DNA from: UBA4717 sp002404395
GTDB lineage: Bacteria > Bacillota > Clostridia > Oscillospirales > CAG-272
DNA: 64,000 nt
Assembly (NCBI GenBank): GCA_937902275.1
Contig: CALFNW010000087.1
Span: 1-64,000, forward strand
Direction: 5' to 3'
The notes under the pieces are model-generated. The model saw nothing but the letters and a program-made list of their open reading frames with translations, was not told where the DNA came from and searched no databases. Position numbers and translations under genes: made by a program. The stretch's first letter is position 1; each line of letters opens with the position of its first letter. This document shows positions 52,019-60,123 of the stretch, one piece after another.

Positions 52019-52064
52019 AATTTACCTCCGTATAATGATAAATCCACCGGATACGCGACCCGGA

Positions 52065-52577
52065 TCAATAATAGTGATAGTTTCCAAGCGAACCTCTTGC
52101 GATCCAATCTCCGATCGACAAACCGAGCGCAAATAGTACAACCGCAACTATAACAGCGATCACGATCGCGACGATCGCCCAGATAAGCTTTGCACGTGCA
52201 AAATGCTTGAGCGTTTCATTTTCGGGTACAAACGCCATAATAACGCACGCGATAAGCCCTGCAAAAGGAATTGCAAAAAGCAGATCGAGCCAGAAGAAAG
52301 TCGCGGTGCTCACCGCTGTGTTGGAAGCGGGCGCCGTGTTCTGAACATACGGACTTTGCGCAGCTCCTCTGCCGGACGCCGTCTGCGAATATGCAGCGCC
52401 TGCTGTGCCGCCGCCCGTACCGTTCGTCTGCGCGGCGGGCGCGCTCGGCACGGCAGGTGCGTTCGGCGCACCCGAAGCCGCATTTTCACTCTGAGTTTTC
52501 ACGCGTGTTCCGCATTCGGGGCAAAAAGTTGCCGAATCTGCAAGTTCTTTTCCGCAATTGGTACAAAATACTGCCAT
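52065..52577 (-). CDS. Zinc-ribbon membrane protein
   Basis: This 170-residue protein has an N-terminal zinc ribbon (CTNCGKELADSATFCPECGT, residues 5-24), an Ala/Pro/Gly/Thr-rich linker of about 60 residues and two to three C-terminal membrane helices (residues 90-160, with FFWLDLLFAIPFAGLIACVI and LIWAIVAIVIAVIVAVVL). Its layout matches the next gene, but the membrane part is unrelated in sequence. Function is unknown; similar proteins are often found near stress or cell-envelope genes. It lies 23 bases downstream of the GH99-like gene and may share its transcript. Confidence 0.7.
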   Translation of the reverse strand: MAVFCTNCGKELADSATFCPECGTRVKTQSENAASGAPNAPAVPSAPAAQTNGTGGGTAGAAYSQTASGRGAAQSPYVQNTAPASNTAVSTATFFWLDLLFAIPFAGLIACVIMAFVPENETLKHFARAKLIWAIVAIVIAVIVAVVLFALGLSIGDWIARGSLGNYHYY

Positions 52578-52600
52578 TTCAAGTCTCCCTTTCTTATTTT

Positions 52601-53716
52601 TTAATTCATAAACACTTTCTTTACCGCCTCAAGGTATCCGTACCCGTACAGATCATCCGGCTCAAGATAACTTGTTTCGGTCCACTCGTTCCAACTGTTC
52701 ACCGTGATCATAGGGGCGGGAAGCGCGTGAGTGTCAACATAATTTTTGGCGCAGACAAGCATTTTTTCAAACTTTTCGGGACCGTTGTCACGCATTATCC
52801 CGCTTTTAAAACCGTTGAAACGGGGATTGTTGTCCCATCCGATCGACACGTGCGGGAAATACGGCAGCTCAAACTTGCGGTCAATATTATCCCATTCCTT
52901 AAGCACGTCCGGGATTATTTCGTCATAGGTGCGGTCAATGTCGGTAAAGTGTACGAACTGATAATTGGTAAGGCTGTCAAAGCCGAGCGTTTTTATATCG
53001 TTCGGCGTCAGCGTGATCCGATTCCCGTCCACACCGCTCAGGTTCATCGCACTGTCTCCCCACCTGATGAACTGCAAATGAACGCCGGGAAGTCCGCGCT
53101 TTATCGCGCGTTCTTCAAATTCGGCAAGCGCCGCACGGACATTGTCTACAGAGCCGAGTCCGTTCACTAGATTCGCCATATCATAAATAGATATGACCGG
53201 TTTTCCGTCGATCTTATAATATTCGTCGAGTAAAAAATATTTTTCAATGATCCGATCGCTGAGATAATCGAACTGCGGCTTGTTCACTCTGCCGCGCCAG
53301 ATAAGCGTGTCGCTGAACGGAAGCCCCGAATTACGTTTATCCCAGGTATAGTTTACATCATGATTCGCCCACATGAGATAAAATTTTACGCGATCGCGGT
53401 TATTTGCTTTAAGATACCCTTCGTTAAGACAATTTTCCAAAAAGGGTCTATCGTCAAACCAATACCAATCGTATATGAAAACATTCACTCCGTGATCTGC
53501 CGCGGCGGCGATCTCAGCTTCCATAACATACGGGTCAGCTTCATCGACATATCCCCAAAGCGGCTTGCGCGGCCACGAATGACCGTCGAATTTGGAAACG
53601 GCATTCTTTACCGACTGCCATTCTCCTATGCCTTCGGGCCAGAAAAGCCTCGTGCGCGGCTCTTTTCCCGTATATGCGGGCCATATGTATGCCGCAATAT
53701 CATATTTTTTTGCCAT
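52601..53716 (-). CDS. GH99-like / WbsX-family protein
   Basis: This 371-residue protein matches the WbsX/glycoside hydrolase 99-like TIM-barrel family (often annotated as glycosyltransferase WbsX or glycan endo-mannosidase-like). Typical blocks are DIAAYIWPAYTG, GVNVFIYDWYWFDD, YLMWANHDVNYTW, PVISIYDMANLV and the late ITVNSWNEWTETSYLEPDD with conserved Glu residues. No signal peptide is visible. It may process mannose-containing glycans, but specificity cannot be assigned. The ATG at 53716 (MAKKYD) is preferred; the ATG at 53728 overlaps the ribosome site. A promoter and a start-proximal hairpin precede it. Confidence 0.8.
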   Translation of the reverse strand: MAKKYDIAAYIWPAYTGKEPRTRLFWPEGIGEWQSVKNAVSKFDGHSWPRKPLWGYVDEADPYVMEAEIAAAADHGVNVFIYDWYWFDDRPFLENCLNEGYLKANNRDRVKFYLMWANHDVNYTWDKRNSGLPFSDTLIWRGRVNKPQFDYLSDRIIEKYFLLDEYYKIDGKPVISIYDMANLVNGLGSVDNVRAALAEFEERAIKRGLPGVHLQFIRWGDSAMNLSGVDGNRITLTPNDIKTLGFDSLTNYQFVHFTDIDRTYDEIIPDVLKEWDNIDRKFELPYFPHVSIGWDNNPRFNGFKSGIMRDNGPEKFEKMLVCAKNYVDTHALPAPMITVNSWNEWTETSYLEPDDLYGYGYLEAVKKVFMN

Positions 53717-53728
53717 ATAAATTTCCAT

Positions 53729-53743
53729 ACCGCCGGAGACGGC
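53729..53743 (-). promoter_or_regulatory. Start-proximal hairpin, GH99-like gene
   Basis: GCCGTC-TCC-GGCGGT on the minus strand (two G-U pairs keep a 6-bp stem), then ATGGAAATTTAT and the ATG at 53716. The changed bases keep pairing, suggesting selection for the stem. Confidence 0.75.
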
Positions 53744-53804
53744 TCAAAATATCGGTAAACTTTGCCTTGCAACTCTTGATAATCAACAGTTACATTATGT
53801 CAAT

Positions 53805-53833
53805 ACTATATCACAACACCCGATAAATGTCAA
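53805..53833 (-). promoter_or_regulatory. Sigma-A promoter for the GH99-like gene
   Basis: On the minus strand TTGACA (53833-53828), a 17-bp spacer and TATAGT (53810-53805). Leader about 80 bases. Confidence 0.8.
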
Positions 53834-53869
53834 TCGGTTTAGTAAGCCAAAATGCACAAATCGTCAAAA

Positions 53870-53913
53870 ATGTTGCATATGCAACATACATAGTCCTTTT
53901 ACTGTTGTATACT
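53870..53913 (+). promoter_or_regulatory. Crp/Fnr-type box with class II promoter
   Basis: A perfect 18-bp palindrome, ATGTTGCATATGCAACAT (53870-53887), has the TGTnn-N6-nnACA form of Crp/Fnr operators. A -10-like TATACT lies at 53908-53913 with no -35. If transcription starts at 53920, the palindrome centre is at -41.5, the standard class II activator position. Confidence 0.65.
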
Positions 53914-53948
53914 TACCGCATCAAGCATCATGAAAGGATCATAAAAGT

Positions 53949-55019
53949 ATGAAATTAAGTTTAAAATTCAAAAAGAATATTGCTTTATTCCTTGCAATAC
54001 TCACGCTGACCGCACTGCTCGGTGCCTGCGGCAAAAACGATAACACGTCAGGCTCCTTTGAGCCGACATCCGAAAACCTTTCGGAATCGGAAACGCTCGC
54101 CGGATCCGAAGAAAGCGTGAAGGACGACGTCACAGTCAGAGTCGCGGGAATGACGGGTCCTACCTCGATCGGAATGGTAAAAATGATCTCCGACACTTCA
54201 AACGGCACCGCGCTCGGAAGCTACGATTTCACGATCGCCGGCAGTGCCGATGAGATCACACCCCTGATAGTCAAGGGGGAACTTGACATTGCCGCCGTTC
54301 CGGCAAACCTCGCCTCCGTGCTCTACAACAAGACCGAAGGAAAGGTAAAGTTACTTGCCGTAAACAACCTCGGCGTACTCTACATCGTCGACAAGGGCGA
54401 GGAGATAAACTCGCTCGAAGATCTGCGCGGTAAAACAATCTACGCGACCGGAAAAGGCTCGACTCCCGAATACACGCTCCGCTATGTGCTCAAAGGAAAC
54501 GGAATCGATCCCGATAACGACGTAACCATCGAATACAAGAGCGAACCTGCCGAAATAGTAGCGTTGTTCAAGAGTTCGGACAGCGGCATTGCAATGCTGC
54601 CCCAGCCTTTTGTGACCGCCGCAAAGGCGCAGGTCGAAGGACTTGAAGTCTCGCTTGACTTAGGAGCCGAATGGAAAAAGCTTGACGAGACAAGCGACAC
54701 CGTTACCGGCGTAATAATCGCAAGAAGCGAATTTATCGACGCGCATCCCGAAGCGGTAAAGGTCTTCCTTGACGAGTATACCGCAAGCTGCGAATTTGTC
54801 AATGAAAATGTTGAAGCAGCCGCACAGATGACCGAGGACGCGGGAATCTTCAAGGCGGCGATCGCCAAAGCGGCAATACCTTTCTGCAATGTGACCGGTA
54901 CGGTCGGCACAGAAATGAAAACAGCGGTAAGCAAGTATCTGACCGTATTGTACGCCGAAAATCCCGCCTCGGTAGGCGGAGCACTCCCGGACGATGATTT
55001 CTACTACCTTGCTGACTGA
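53949..55019 (+). CDS. ABC transporter substrate-binding lipoprotein (NMT1/SsuA-like)
   Basis: This 356-residue exported lipoprotein has a basic N-terminus and hydrophobic segment ending in the lipobox LLGAC (Cys about residue 27), followed by a Ser/Glu-rich linker and a two-lobed periplasmic-binding-protein fold. Blocks such as GPTSIGMVKMISD, ELDIAAVPANLASVLYN, SLEDLRGKTIYATGKGSTPEY and IARSEFIDAHPEAVKVFLDEY are typical of the NMT1/SsuA/TauA group that binds thiamine precursors, sulfonates or similar small molecules. No permease or ATPase gene is adjacent, so its transporter partners must lie elsewhere. A Crp/Fnr-like box lies in its promoter. Confidence 0.87.
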   Translation: MKLSLKFKKNIALFLAILTLTALLGACGKNDNTSGSFEPTSENLSESETLAGSEESVKDDVTVRVAGMTGPTSIGMVKMISDTSNGTALGSYDFTIAGSADEITPLIVKGELDIAAVPANLASVLYNKTEGKVKLLAVNNLGVLYIVDKGEEINSLEDLRGKTIYATGKGSTPEYTLRYVLKGNGIDPDNDVTIEYKSEPAEIVALFKSSDSGIAMLPQPFVTAAKAQVEGLEVSLDLGAEWKKLDETSDTVTGVIIARSEFIDAHPEAVKVFLDEYTASCEFVNENVEAAAQMTEDAGIFKAAIAKAAIPFCNVTGTVGTEMKTAVSKYLTVLYAENPASVGGALPDDDFYYLAD

Positions 55020-55057
55020 AACCAAATAAGCTTTTCACGGCTTTATTCTCAAAATCA

Positions 55058-55086
55058 TTGACATAAATGTCAAAGAGTGGTATAAT
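55058..55086 (+). promoter_or_regulatory. Consensus sigma-A promoter for purB
   Basis: TTGACA (55058-55063), a 17-bp spacer and TATAAT (55081-55086): a perfect match. Transcription would start near 55093. Confidence 0.9.
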
Positions 55087-55103
55087 AGTTCGGGAAAAGT
55101 ATC

Positions 55104-55157
55104 GGCGCTCACTCCGGCGTATGTATGTTTCCGGAATGAGCGCCGTGTTTTGTTTTG
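55104..55157 (+). terminator. Terminator-like hairpin in the purB leader
   Basis: GGCGCTCACTCCGG (55104-55117) pairs with CCGGAATGAGCGCC (55131-55144) with one mismatch, then GTGTTTTGTTTT. It lies between the purB promoter and start codon, so it could attenuate purB. No purine-riboswitch-sized aptamer precedes it. Confidence 0.65.
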
Positions 55158-55192
55158 CCTGTCGATACCGGCTATACCTGAAAGGAAGAGAT

Positions 55193-56623
55193 ATGACAAA
55201 CTCATACACAAGTCCGCTTTGCGGGCGTTATGCGAGCTTTGAAATGAAGTCGATCTTCTCGGAAGACACCAAGTTTTCGACCTGGCGCAAGCTTTGGACG
55301 GCGCTTGCCGAGTCCGAAAAGGAGTTGGGGCTTGACATAACCGACGAGCAGATCGCCGAACTGAAAGCGCATATTTACGACATTGACTATGCCAAAGCCG
55401 AAAAATATGAAAGCGAACTGCGTCACGACGTCATGGCTCATATACGCACCTACGGCGACGCCTGCCCCGCGGCAAAGGGAATAATTCATCTCGGTGCGAC
55501 CTCCTGCTATGTCGGTGACAACACCGACATCATACTGCACCGTGCGGCGCTGCTTCGGATCAAAAAATTGCTTGTGAACTGCATTGCCGCGCTTTCGGAC
55601 TTCGCGAAAAAAAACAAGGCTCTGCCGACGCTTGCATATACTCATTTTCAGGCGGCACAGCCGACAACTGTAGGCAAACGCGCAACGCTTTGGATAAACG
55701 ATCTGGTATCAGACCTTGAGCGGCTTGATTTTGAGCTTGATAATCTGAAATTTTTCGGCTGTAAGGGCACTACCGGAACCTCCGCAAGCTTCCTTGCGCT
55801 TTTTGACGGAGACCGCGAAAAGGTAAAAAAACTTGAAATGCTCATTGCCGAAAAAATGGGCTTTGACAAGATCTGCCCGGTATCGGGACAAACCTATTCG
55901 CGCAAGATAGATTTCAACGTGCTCTCCGTGCTCTCGGGAATCGCTCAAAGCGCTTCAAAATTCGCCGGAGACATAAGGCTTTTGTCCCATTTGAAAGAAG
56001 TGGACGAGCCGTTCGAGTCGGGACAGGTCGGCTCATCCGCAATGGCATACAAGCGCAATCCGATGCGCAGTGAGCGGATCGCCTCTCTGTCACGCTACAT
56101 TATCAGCGACCTGACAAACCCTGCGGTGACTGCCGCCTCGCAATGGCTTGAGCGCACGCTTGACGATTCGGCAAACCGCCGCATTTCGATACCGGAAGCC
56201 TTTCTTGCCGCCGACGCGGTGCTCTCGCTTTATTACAACGTGATAAGCGGACTTACGGTGTATCCGGGAATCGTCAAAAAACATCTCGACGAAGAGTTGC
56301 CTTTCATGGCAACCGAAAACATTCTTATGTACTGTGTAAAGCGCGGCAAGGACCGTCAGGCTCTGCACGAAGTAATACGCGAATTGTCGGTGGAAACGGC
56401 AAAAGAGATCAAGCGCGACGGCAAAAAAAATACTCTGCTTGCAAAGATCGCCGCCGAACCGGCGTTCGGGATCACCGAAGCGGAAATAGCCGGAATATGC
56501 GATCCTGTCAGATTCACGGGATGCGCCGAAGCGCAAACCGACACTTATCTTGCTGAGGTCGTATCGCCGATACTCGAAGCAAATACGGCGCTTATCGGGA
56601 TCGATGTCAAAATAAATAAGTAA
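55193..56623 (+). CDS. purB: Adenylosuccinate lyase
   Basis: This 476-residue fumarase-superfamily enzyme acts twice in purine synthesis, cleaving SAICAR and adenylosuccinate. Family motifs are SPLCGRYASFEMKSIF at the N-terminus, HLGATSCYVGDNTD, TLAYTHFQAAQPTTVGKR (catalytic His) and the mobile loop with VGSSAMAYKRNPMRSERI, which carries the catalytic Ser. The ATG at 55193 has AAAGGAAGAG in front; an upstream in-frame ATG overlaps the leader hairpin and is rejected. Followed by purA after 84 bases; together they convert IMP to AMP. Confidence 0.95.
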   Translation: MTNSYTSPLCGRYASFEMKSIFSEDTKFSTWRKLWTALAESEKELGLDITDEQIAELKAHIYDIDYAKAEKYESELRHDVMAHIRTYGDACPAAKGIIHLGATSCYVGDNTDIILHRAALLRIKKLLVNCIAALSDFAKKNKALPTLAYTHFQAAQPTTVGKRATLWINDLVSDLERLDFELDNLKFFGCKGTTGTSASFLALFDGDREKVKKLEMLIAEKMGFDKICPVSGQTYSRKIDFNVLSVLSGIAQSASKFAGDIRLLSHLKEVDEPFESGQVGSSAMAYKRNPMRSERIASLSRYIISDLTNPAVTAASQWLERTLDDSANRRISIPEAFLAADAVLSLYYNVISGLTVYPGIVKKHLDEELPFMATENILMYCVKRGKDRQALHEVIRELSVETAKEIKRDGKKNTLLAKIAAEPAFGITEAEIAGICDPVRFTGCAEAQTDTYLAEVVSPILEANTALIGIDVKINK

Positions 56624-56677
56624 AAGCTCAGCGCGGCGCGGTACTGTGCCCTGTCGCGCATTGAAAATACTTTATGG

Positions 56678-56692
56678 GTCGGCTTCGCCGAT
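56678..56692 (+). promoter_or_regulatory. Start-proximal hairpin, purA
   Basis: GTCGGC-TTC-GCCGAT (outer G-U pair), followed by ATGGGGAAAATAGTT and the ATG at 56708. An upstream hairpin GCGCGG..CGCGC (56635-56659) resembles P1. Confidence 0.75.
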
Positions 56693-56707
56693 ATGGGGAA
56701 AATAGTT

Positions 56708-57979
56708 ATGCTTACAGCGATCGCAGGAATAAATTGGGGAGACGAAGGAAAGGGCCGTATGGTCGATCTGCTCAGCGAAAAATACGAAATCGTAATTCGC
56801 TATCAGGGCGGAAACAATGCCGGACATACCGTTATCAACGAGCGCGGAAAATTCATACTTAATCTGCTTCCCTCGGGTATTCTCAGAAGCAACACGGTCA
56901 ATGTCATGGGACCCGGCATGGTAATTGACGTAGAGCATCTGTTCAATGAGATCGGCAAGCTGCGCGCTGCCGGAATCGAAATAACGCCGGAGCATCTGAA
57001 GATCAGCGACCGCGCTACGATCTGTATGCCCTATCACAAACTGCTCGACTGTCTTGAAGAAGACCGTCTCGGCGACGCCAAATTCGGATCGACCCGCCGA
57101 GGTATCGCGCCCGTATATGCTGACAAGTACATGAAAAAAGCGCTCAGAATGGGCGATCTTTTGGATTTTGATTCGATAGAAAAGCGGCTTCCGTCAATAA
57201 TCGAGTGGAAAAACCTCACGGTCGAAAAGGGTTACGGTCACGAAGCCCTCAGATACGAAGATATGCTTAAGTGGCTTAAAGACTTCGGGCTTCCTTTCAA
57301 GGATTACATCTGCGATACCACAGAATATCTTGAAAATGCGATCGAGTGCGGCAAAAACATCATGTTTGAAGCCCAGCTCGGCGCGCTTCGCGATATCGAC
57401 TTCGGTATCTATCCGTACACCTCATCTTCCTCCACTATCGCCGCATACGCCCCCATCGGCGCCGGCATTCCTTTTGCAAAGCTTGACAAGTCGATCGGTA
57501 TAATGAAAGCATATTCAAGCTGCGTGGGCGAAGGACCGTTCACCTGCGAGCTGTTCGGAGCCGAGGGCGACGAATTAAGAGAAGCCGGCGGAGAGTACGG
57601 CGCGGCTACCGGGCGTCCGAGAAGAGTCGGCGGCTTCGACGTGCCTGCATCACGTTACGGTATCCTTATGCAGGGCGCAGATGAAATCGCAATTACCAAG
57701 CTTGATGTGCTGTCATATCTCAAAAAAATACCGGTATGCGTAAAATATGATGTGGACGGCAGACTTACCGACCGCTTCCCGTCCGGCGACGCGCTGAAAA
57801 GAGCAAAACCGGTGTACGAGTATCATGACGGCTGGCTTGAGGATATTTCAAACTGCCGCAAGTTCGAGGAGCTTCCCGAAAACGCGCAGAAATACATTAA
57901 GTATATTGCCGAAGCGACCGGGGCAAAAATAAAATACATATCGGTCGGAGCGGACAGAGATCAGTATATAGAGCTTTAA
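56708..57979 (+). CDS. purA: Adenylosuccinate synthetase
   Basis: This 423-residue GTP-dependent enzyme joins IMP and aspartate, the first committed step to AMP. The N-terminal AIAGINWGDEGKGRMVD (P-loop-like with catalytic Asp and later His in GGNNAGHT), the IMP-binding segment FGSTRRGIAPVYADK, and the C-terminal GRPRRVGGFDV and KLDVLSYL are diagnostic. The start at 56708 (MLTAIAG) matches where PurA proteins normally begin; the ATG at 56693 overlaps the GGGGA ribosome site. It completes the purB-purA pair and is followed by a strong terminator. Confidence 0.95.
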   Translation: MLTAIAGINWGDEGKGRMVDLLSEKYEIVIRYQGGNNAGHTVINERGKFILNLLPSGILRSNTVNVMGPGMVIDVEHLFNEIGKLRAAGIEITPEHLKISDRATICMPYHKLLDCLEEDRLGDAKFGSTRRGIAPVYADKYMKKALRMGDLLDFDSIEKRLPSIIEWKNLTVEKGYGHEALRYEDMLKWLKDFGLPFKDYICDTTEYLENAIECGKNIMFEAQLGALRDIDFGIYPYTSSSSTIAAYAPIGAGIPFAKLDKSIGIMKAYSSCVGEGPFTCELFGAEGDELREAGGEYGAATGRPRRVGGFDVPASRYGILMQGADEIAITKLDVLSYLKKIPVCVKYDVDGRLTDRFPSGDALKRAKPVYEYHDGWLEDISNCRKFEELPENAQKYIKYIAEATGAKIKYISVGADRDQYIEL

Positions 57980-58006
57980 GCTGAGCATTTTACCGTTGCA
58001 CAGCGC

Positions 58007-58045
58007 AAAAAGGCAGAAGCCGTGAAATACGGCTTCTGCCTTTTT
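58007..58045 (+). terminator. Intrinsic terminator after purA
   Basis: A perfect 17-bp stem, AAAAAGGCAGAAGCCGT (58007-58023) with 58029-58045, loop GAAAT, ending in five Ts. Confidence 0.92.
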
Positions 58046-58069
58046 ATGTTATATCTTAAATCAAACCGA

Positions 58070-58102
58070 AAGCCGGCGATGTGTTTACGTACGCACCGGC
58101 TT
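58070..58102 (-). terminator. Possible terminator of the DUF4091 gene
   Basis: AAGCCGG/CCGGCTT arms with a 19-base loop, overlapping the stop codon; only a short T stretch follows on the minus strand. Confidence 0.4.
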
Positions 58103-59774
58103 ACGATATTATCGCATGAATTGCCGCTTTGCGAAGCGCTGTAAGCTCGTCCGCCGAAACACGGCACTTCAGACCGATGTTCGGAATGTATTCACGGATA
58201 AGCGCAAGCACCGACTCGCGCCCGCACTTTGTTTCCATAAGCTTAAAGATCCTGTAGTCCTGCATTGCATCGCGAAACGCCGTAAGCCTGAGCGACGGCG
58301 CGGCTCCGTCTTTGCCGGGGTACACCAAGTAGGAGGTGCCTGCCGGAAAATCCCCGCCCATATCAGGCGAGATACGCGGATCGAAAATGCGCCGTGAAAG
58401 GCGATTATGGTGCGCATTGAACCCCCAATGCAAAAATCCGTCAAACCCGTACCAATACAGCTGTACTCCGAGCACACGACAACGCGCAAGCGGCATACCT
58501 ATCACGCGGTTTGACATATACTCCTTGCTCTGCAGACCTGTAAAATACAACCAAAGCCGCTCCGATTTCCCGATAAAACTCTCAATGCAGTCGGTTGAAA
58601 CGATCGGAGTCTGTACCAAGCCCTCTTTATAGAAGCGGTATTCGCCGAGCGCATCGCCGCTGCTGAATCCCGCAAGCTCCGTATGCACAAAGTCTGCGGC
58701 GCTTTTGTATGTATCAAGCCACTTTTCCGACGGCTCGTCAGACACATGGAAAAAGAAACGTTCCTTTAACCCGTTTTCGACGATATACGCTTTCAGCGTC
58801 ATAAGGTATTCATGCAGGAATCGACGGTACTCGGGATCATCGCCTGCAGTCTCCCACCCGAACAATTTGCGTTCGGCACCCTTTTCCCTGACGATAATTT
58901 TCGGAGCGTGAGCCGCCCCCCACTGAGTAAACAGGTGGCTGTGTTCAAAATATTCCGCACCGCAGTCATGCGCCATACGGATAAACCGATCAAGCAGACT
59001 CAGATCAAACTCATACTTATCGCCGAGTTTTTCGATCTTTATCAGCTGAGTCGTCATGCGTTCTTCACCCACCGGAGTATCGAGCGGCGGAGTAAACGCC
59101 GGAACAAATACGGCATTCTGACCGTTCTGCACCGCAAGCTCTATGTAGCTTCTGACCACATCGAAATAGGCGTCGCTCCACGGCTTTGTGCCTGATAATA
59201 CCGCCATGCAGTCATAGTGCATCCAATTTGTCGTGATAATCGACTGTTTCGGAAGAATTCCTTCCAAGAAAGTAACCGTAAGCGTCACCTCGCCGAGCTT
59301 TTCACGCTCTGTTCTTTCACCGTTCCAGGTAACTCCCGAAGTGAAAAATGATATGCGGATCGGGTATGTTCCGCTCTGCACGGTATCAAGCCTTTCATTG
59401 ACATTGAAGAAAAGCGTTCGGTAATATCCGGTAACTGCGGTAAACATTCCGCGCTCAAGCCTTTCGAGGCGGTCGGGATAGATGCCGCGACCGCTTCTGT
59501 CCATCCAATCATCGCCGAAATCATATCCTATGCGCGTCGCCGCCGTCTCCTCAACGGTATAAACGGTGATATATCTTGAGATCGGAGAATCAAGTTCCGT
59601 CACGATTTCAGACGTCGAGCCTGATTCTCCGTCTTGATTTTCACATCTGACCGCGACCTGAAAAGCCGCCGCTTCGTTTGAAAACACACACAGCCCGGAA
59701 AGCGCGGGCGGCAGGTCGGACGCATCGGGATATAAAACACTTGATGCGTCGGTCAGGTAAAATTTGTATTTCAT
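58101..59774 (-). CDS. DUF4091 / GH123-like glycoside hydrolase
   Basis: This 557-residue protein has a large catalytic barrel of the DUF4091 type, related to GH123 beta-N-acetylgalactosaminidases. The conserved Asp-Glu catalytic pair of that family is seen in RFFFHVSDEPSEKW (about residue 345). Other typical blocks are TTNWMHYDCMAV, DRFIRMAHDCGAEYF, LWLYFTGLQSKEYMSNR, GVQLYWYGFDGFLHWGFN and LRLTAFRDAMQDYRIFKL near the C-terminus. Residues 1-165 form a beta-rich N-terminal domain. No signal peptide is present, so it may act on imported glycans. It stands alone, convergent with purA. Confidence 0.8.
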   Translation of the reverse strand: MKYKFYLTDASSVLYPDASDLPPALSGLCVFSNEAAAFQVAVRCENQDGESGSTSEIVTELDSPISRYITVYTVEETAATRIGYDFGDDWMDRSGRGIYPDRLERLERGMFTAVTGYYRTLFFNVNERLDTVQSGTYPIRISFFTSGVTWNGERTEREKLGEVTLTVTFLEGILPKQSIITTNWMHYDCMAVLSGTKPWSDAYFDVVRSYIELAVQNGQNAVFVPAFTPPLDTPVGEERMTTQLIKIEKLGDKYEFDLSLLDRFIRMAHDCGAEYFEHSHLFTQWGAAHAPKIIVREKGAERKLFGWETAGDDPEYRRFLHEYLMTLKAYIVENGLKERFFFHVSDEPSEKWLDTYKSAADFVHTELAGFSSGDALGEYRFYKEGLVQTPIVSTDCIESFIGKSERLWLYFTGLQSKEYMSNRVIGMPLARCRVLGVQLYWYGFDGFLHWGFNAHHNRLSRRIFDPRISPDMGGDFPAGTSYLVYPGKDGAAPSLRLTAFRDAMQDYRIFKLMETKCGRESVLALIREYIPNIGLKCRVSADELTALRKAAIHAIIS

Positions 59775-59899
59775 AAGCGCACCTCAATATATCGAAAAAA
59801 GTTTTATCGATAGTGTATTTACTTCATAACTTATATCATGAATTGCAGAACAAGTCAATCTTTTGCGCTTCAAAGAGCAGAATTTTGCAGAATAGCAGC

Positions 59900-59931
59900 A
59901 AAAAAGGAGCCGCCGTCAAAGGAAGCTCCTT
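59900..59931 (-). terminator. Intrinsic terminator downstream of the ECF S component
   Basis: On the minus strand AAGGAGC (59931-59925) pairs with GCTCCTT (59910-59904), followed by a run of Ts to 59900. Confidence 0.7.
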
Positions 59932-60018
59932 GAAATTTCTTTTTTTGCATTTGCACATCCGACGATGAACGCGCTTTCGGGAATAAATCCACAAGCCTAA
60001 ATGCATAATAATATCCAT

Positions 60019-60110
60019 ACCGCACAGGGCGGCAAAAAACAAACACGAGACTTTCGTGCAGACTGCGGCACGAAAATTGAAAAAATAACTTCGCTCGGCA
60101 GAAATTGCAC
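60019..60110 (-). repeat. Orphan copy of the extended leader element
   Basis: On the minus strand: P1 TTTCGTGC (60075-60068) with GCACGAAA (60059-60052), a linker GTTTGTTTTTTG, and P2 GCCGC..GCGGT (60033-60019), then ATGGATATTATTATG. The short frame that follows is not a recognisable gene. Confidence 0.6.
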
Positions 60111-60123
60111 TTTTGCGATATGC

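Larger units (their letters stand above)
59775..60123 (-). other. Non-coding region with an orphan leader element and terminator
   Basis: These 349 bases carry no convincing gene. On the minus strand they form the 3' region of the ECF S gene: an orphan leader element (60019-60110), a 56-codon open frame with hairpin and ribosome-site-like bases before it but no recognisable protein, and a terminator hairpin AAGGAGC/GCTCCTT (59931-59904) followed by six Ts that lies within that frame. Confidence 0.55.

Noticed and set aside
55104..55157. A purine riboswitch before purB
   Set aside because: The predicted transcript start leaves only about a dozen bases before the terminator-like hairpin, too few for the conserved three-way junction.
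59836..60006. A 56-residue minus-strand protein after the orphan leader element
   Set aside because: It contains a terminator hairpin within its frame and no recognisable features; kept only as a possible remnant.
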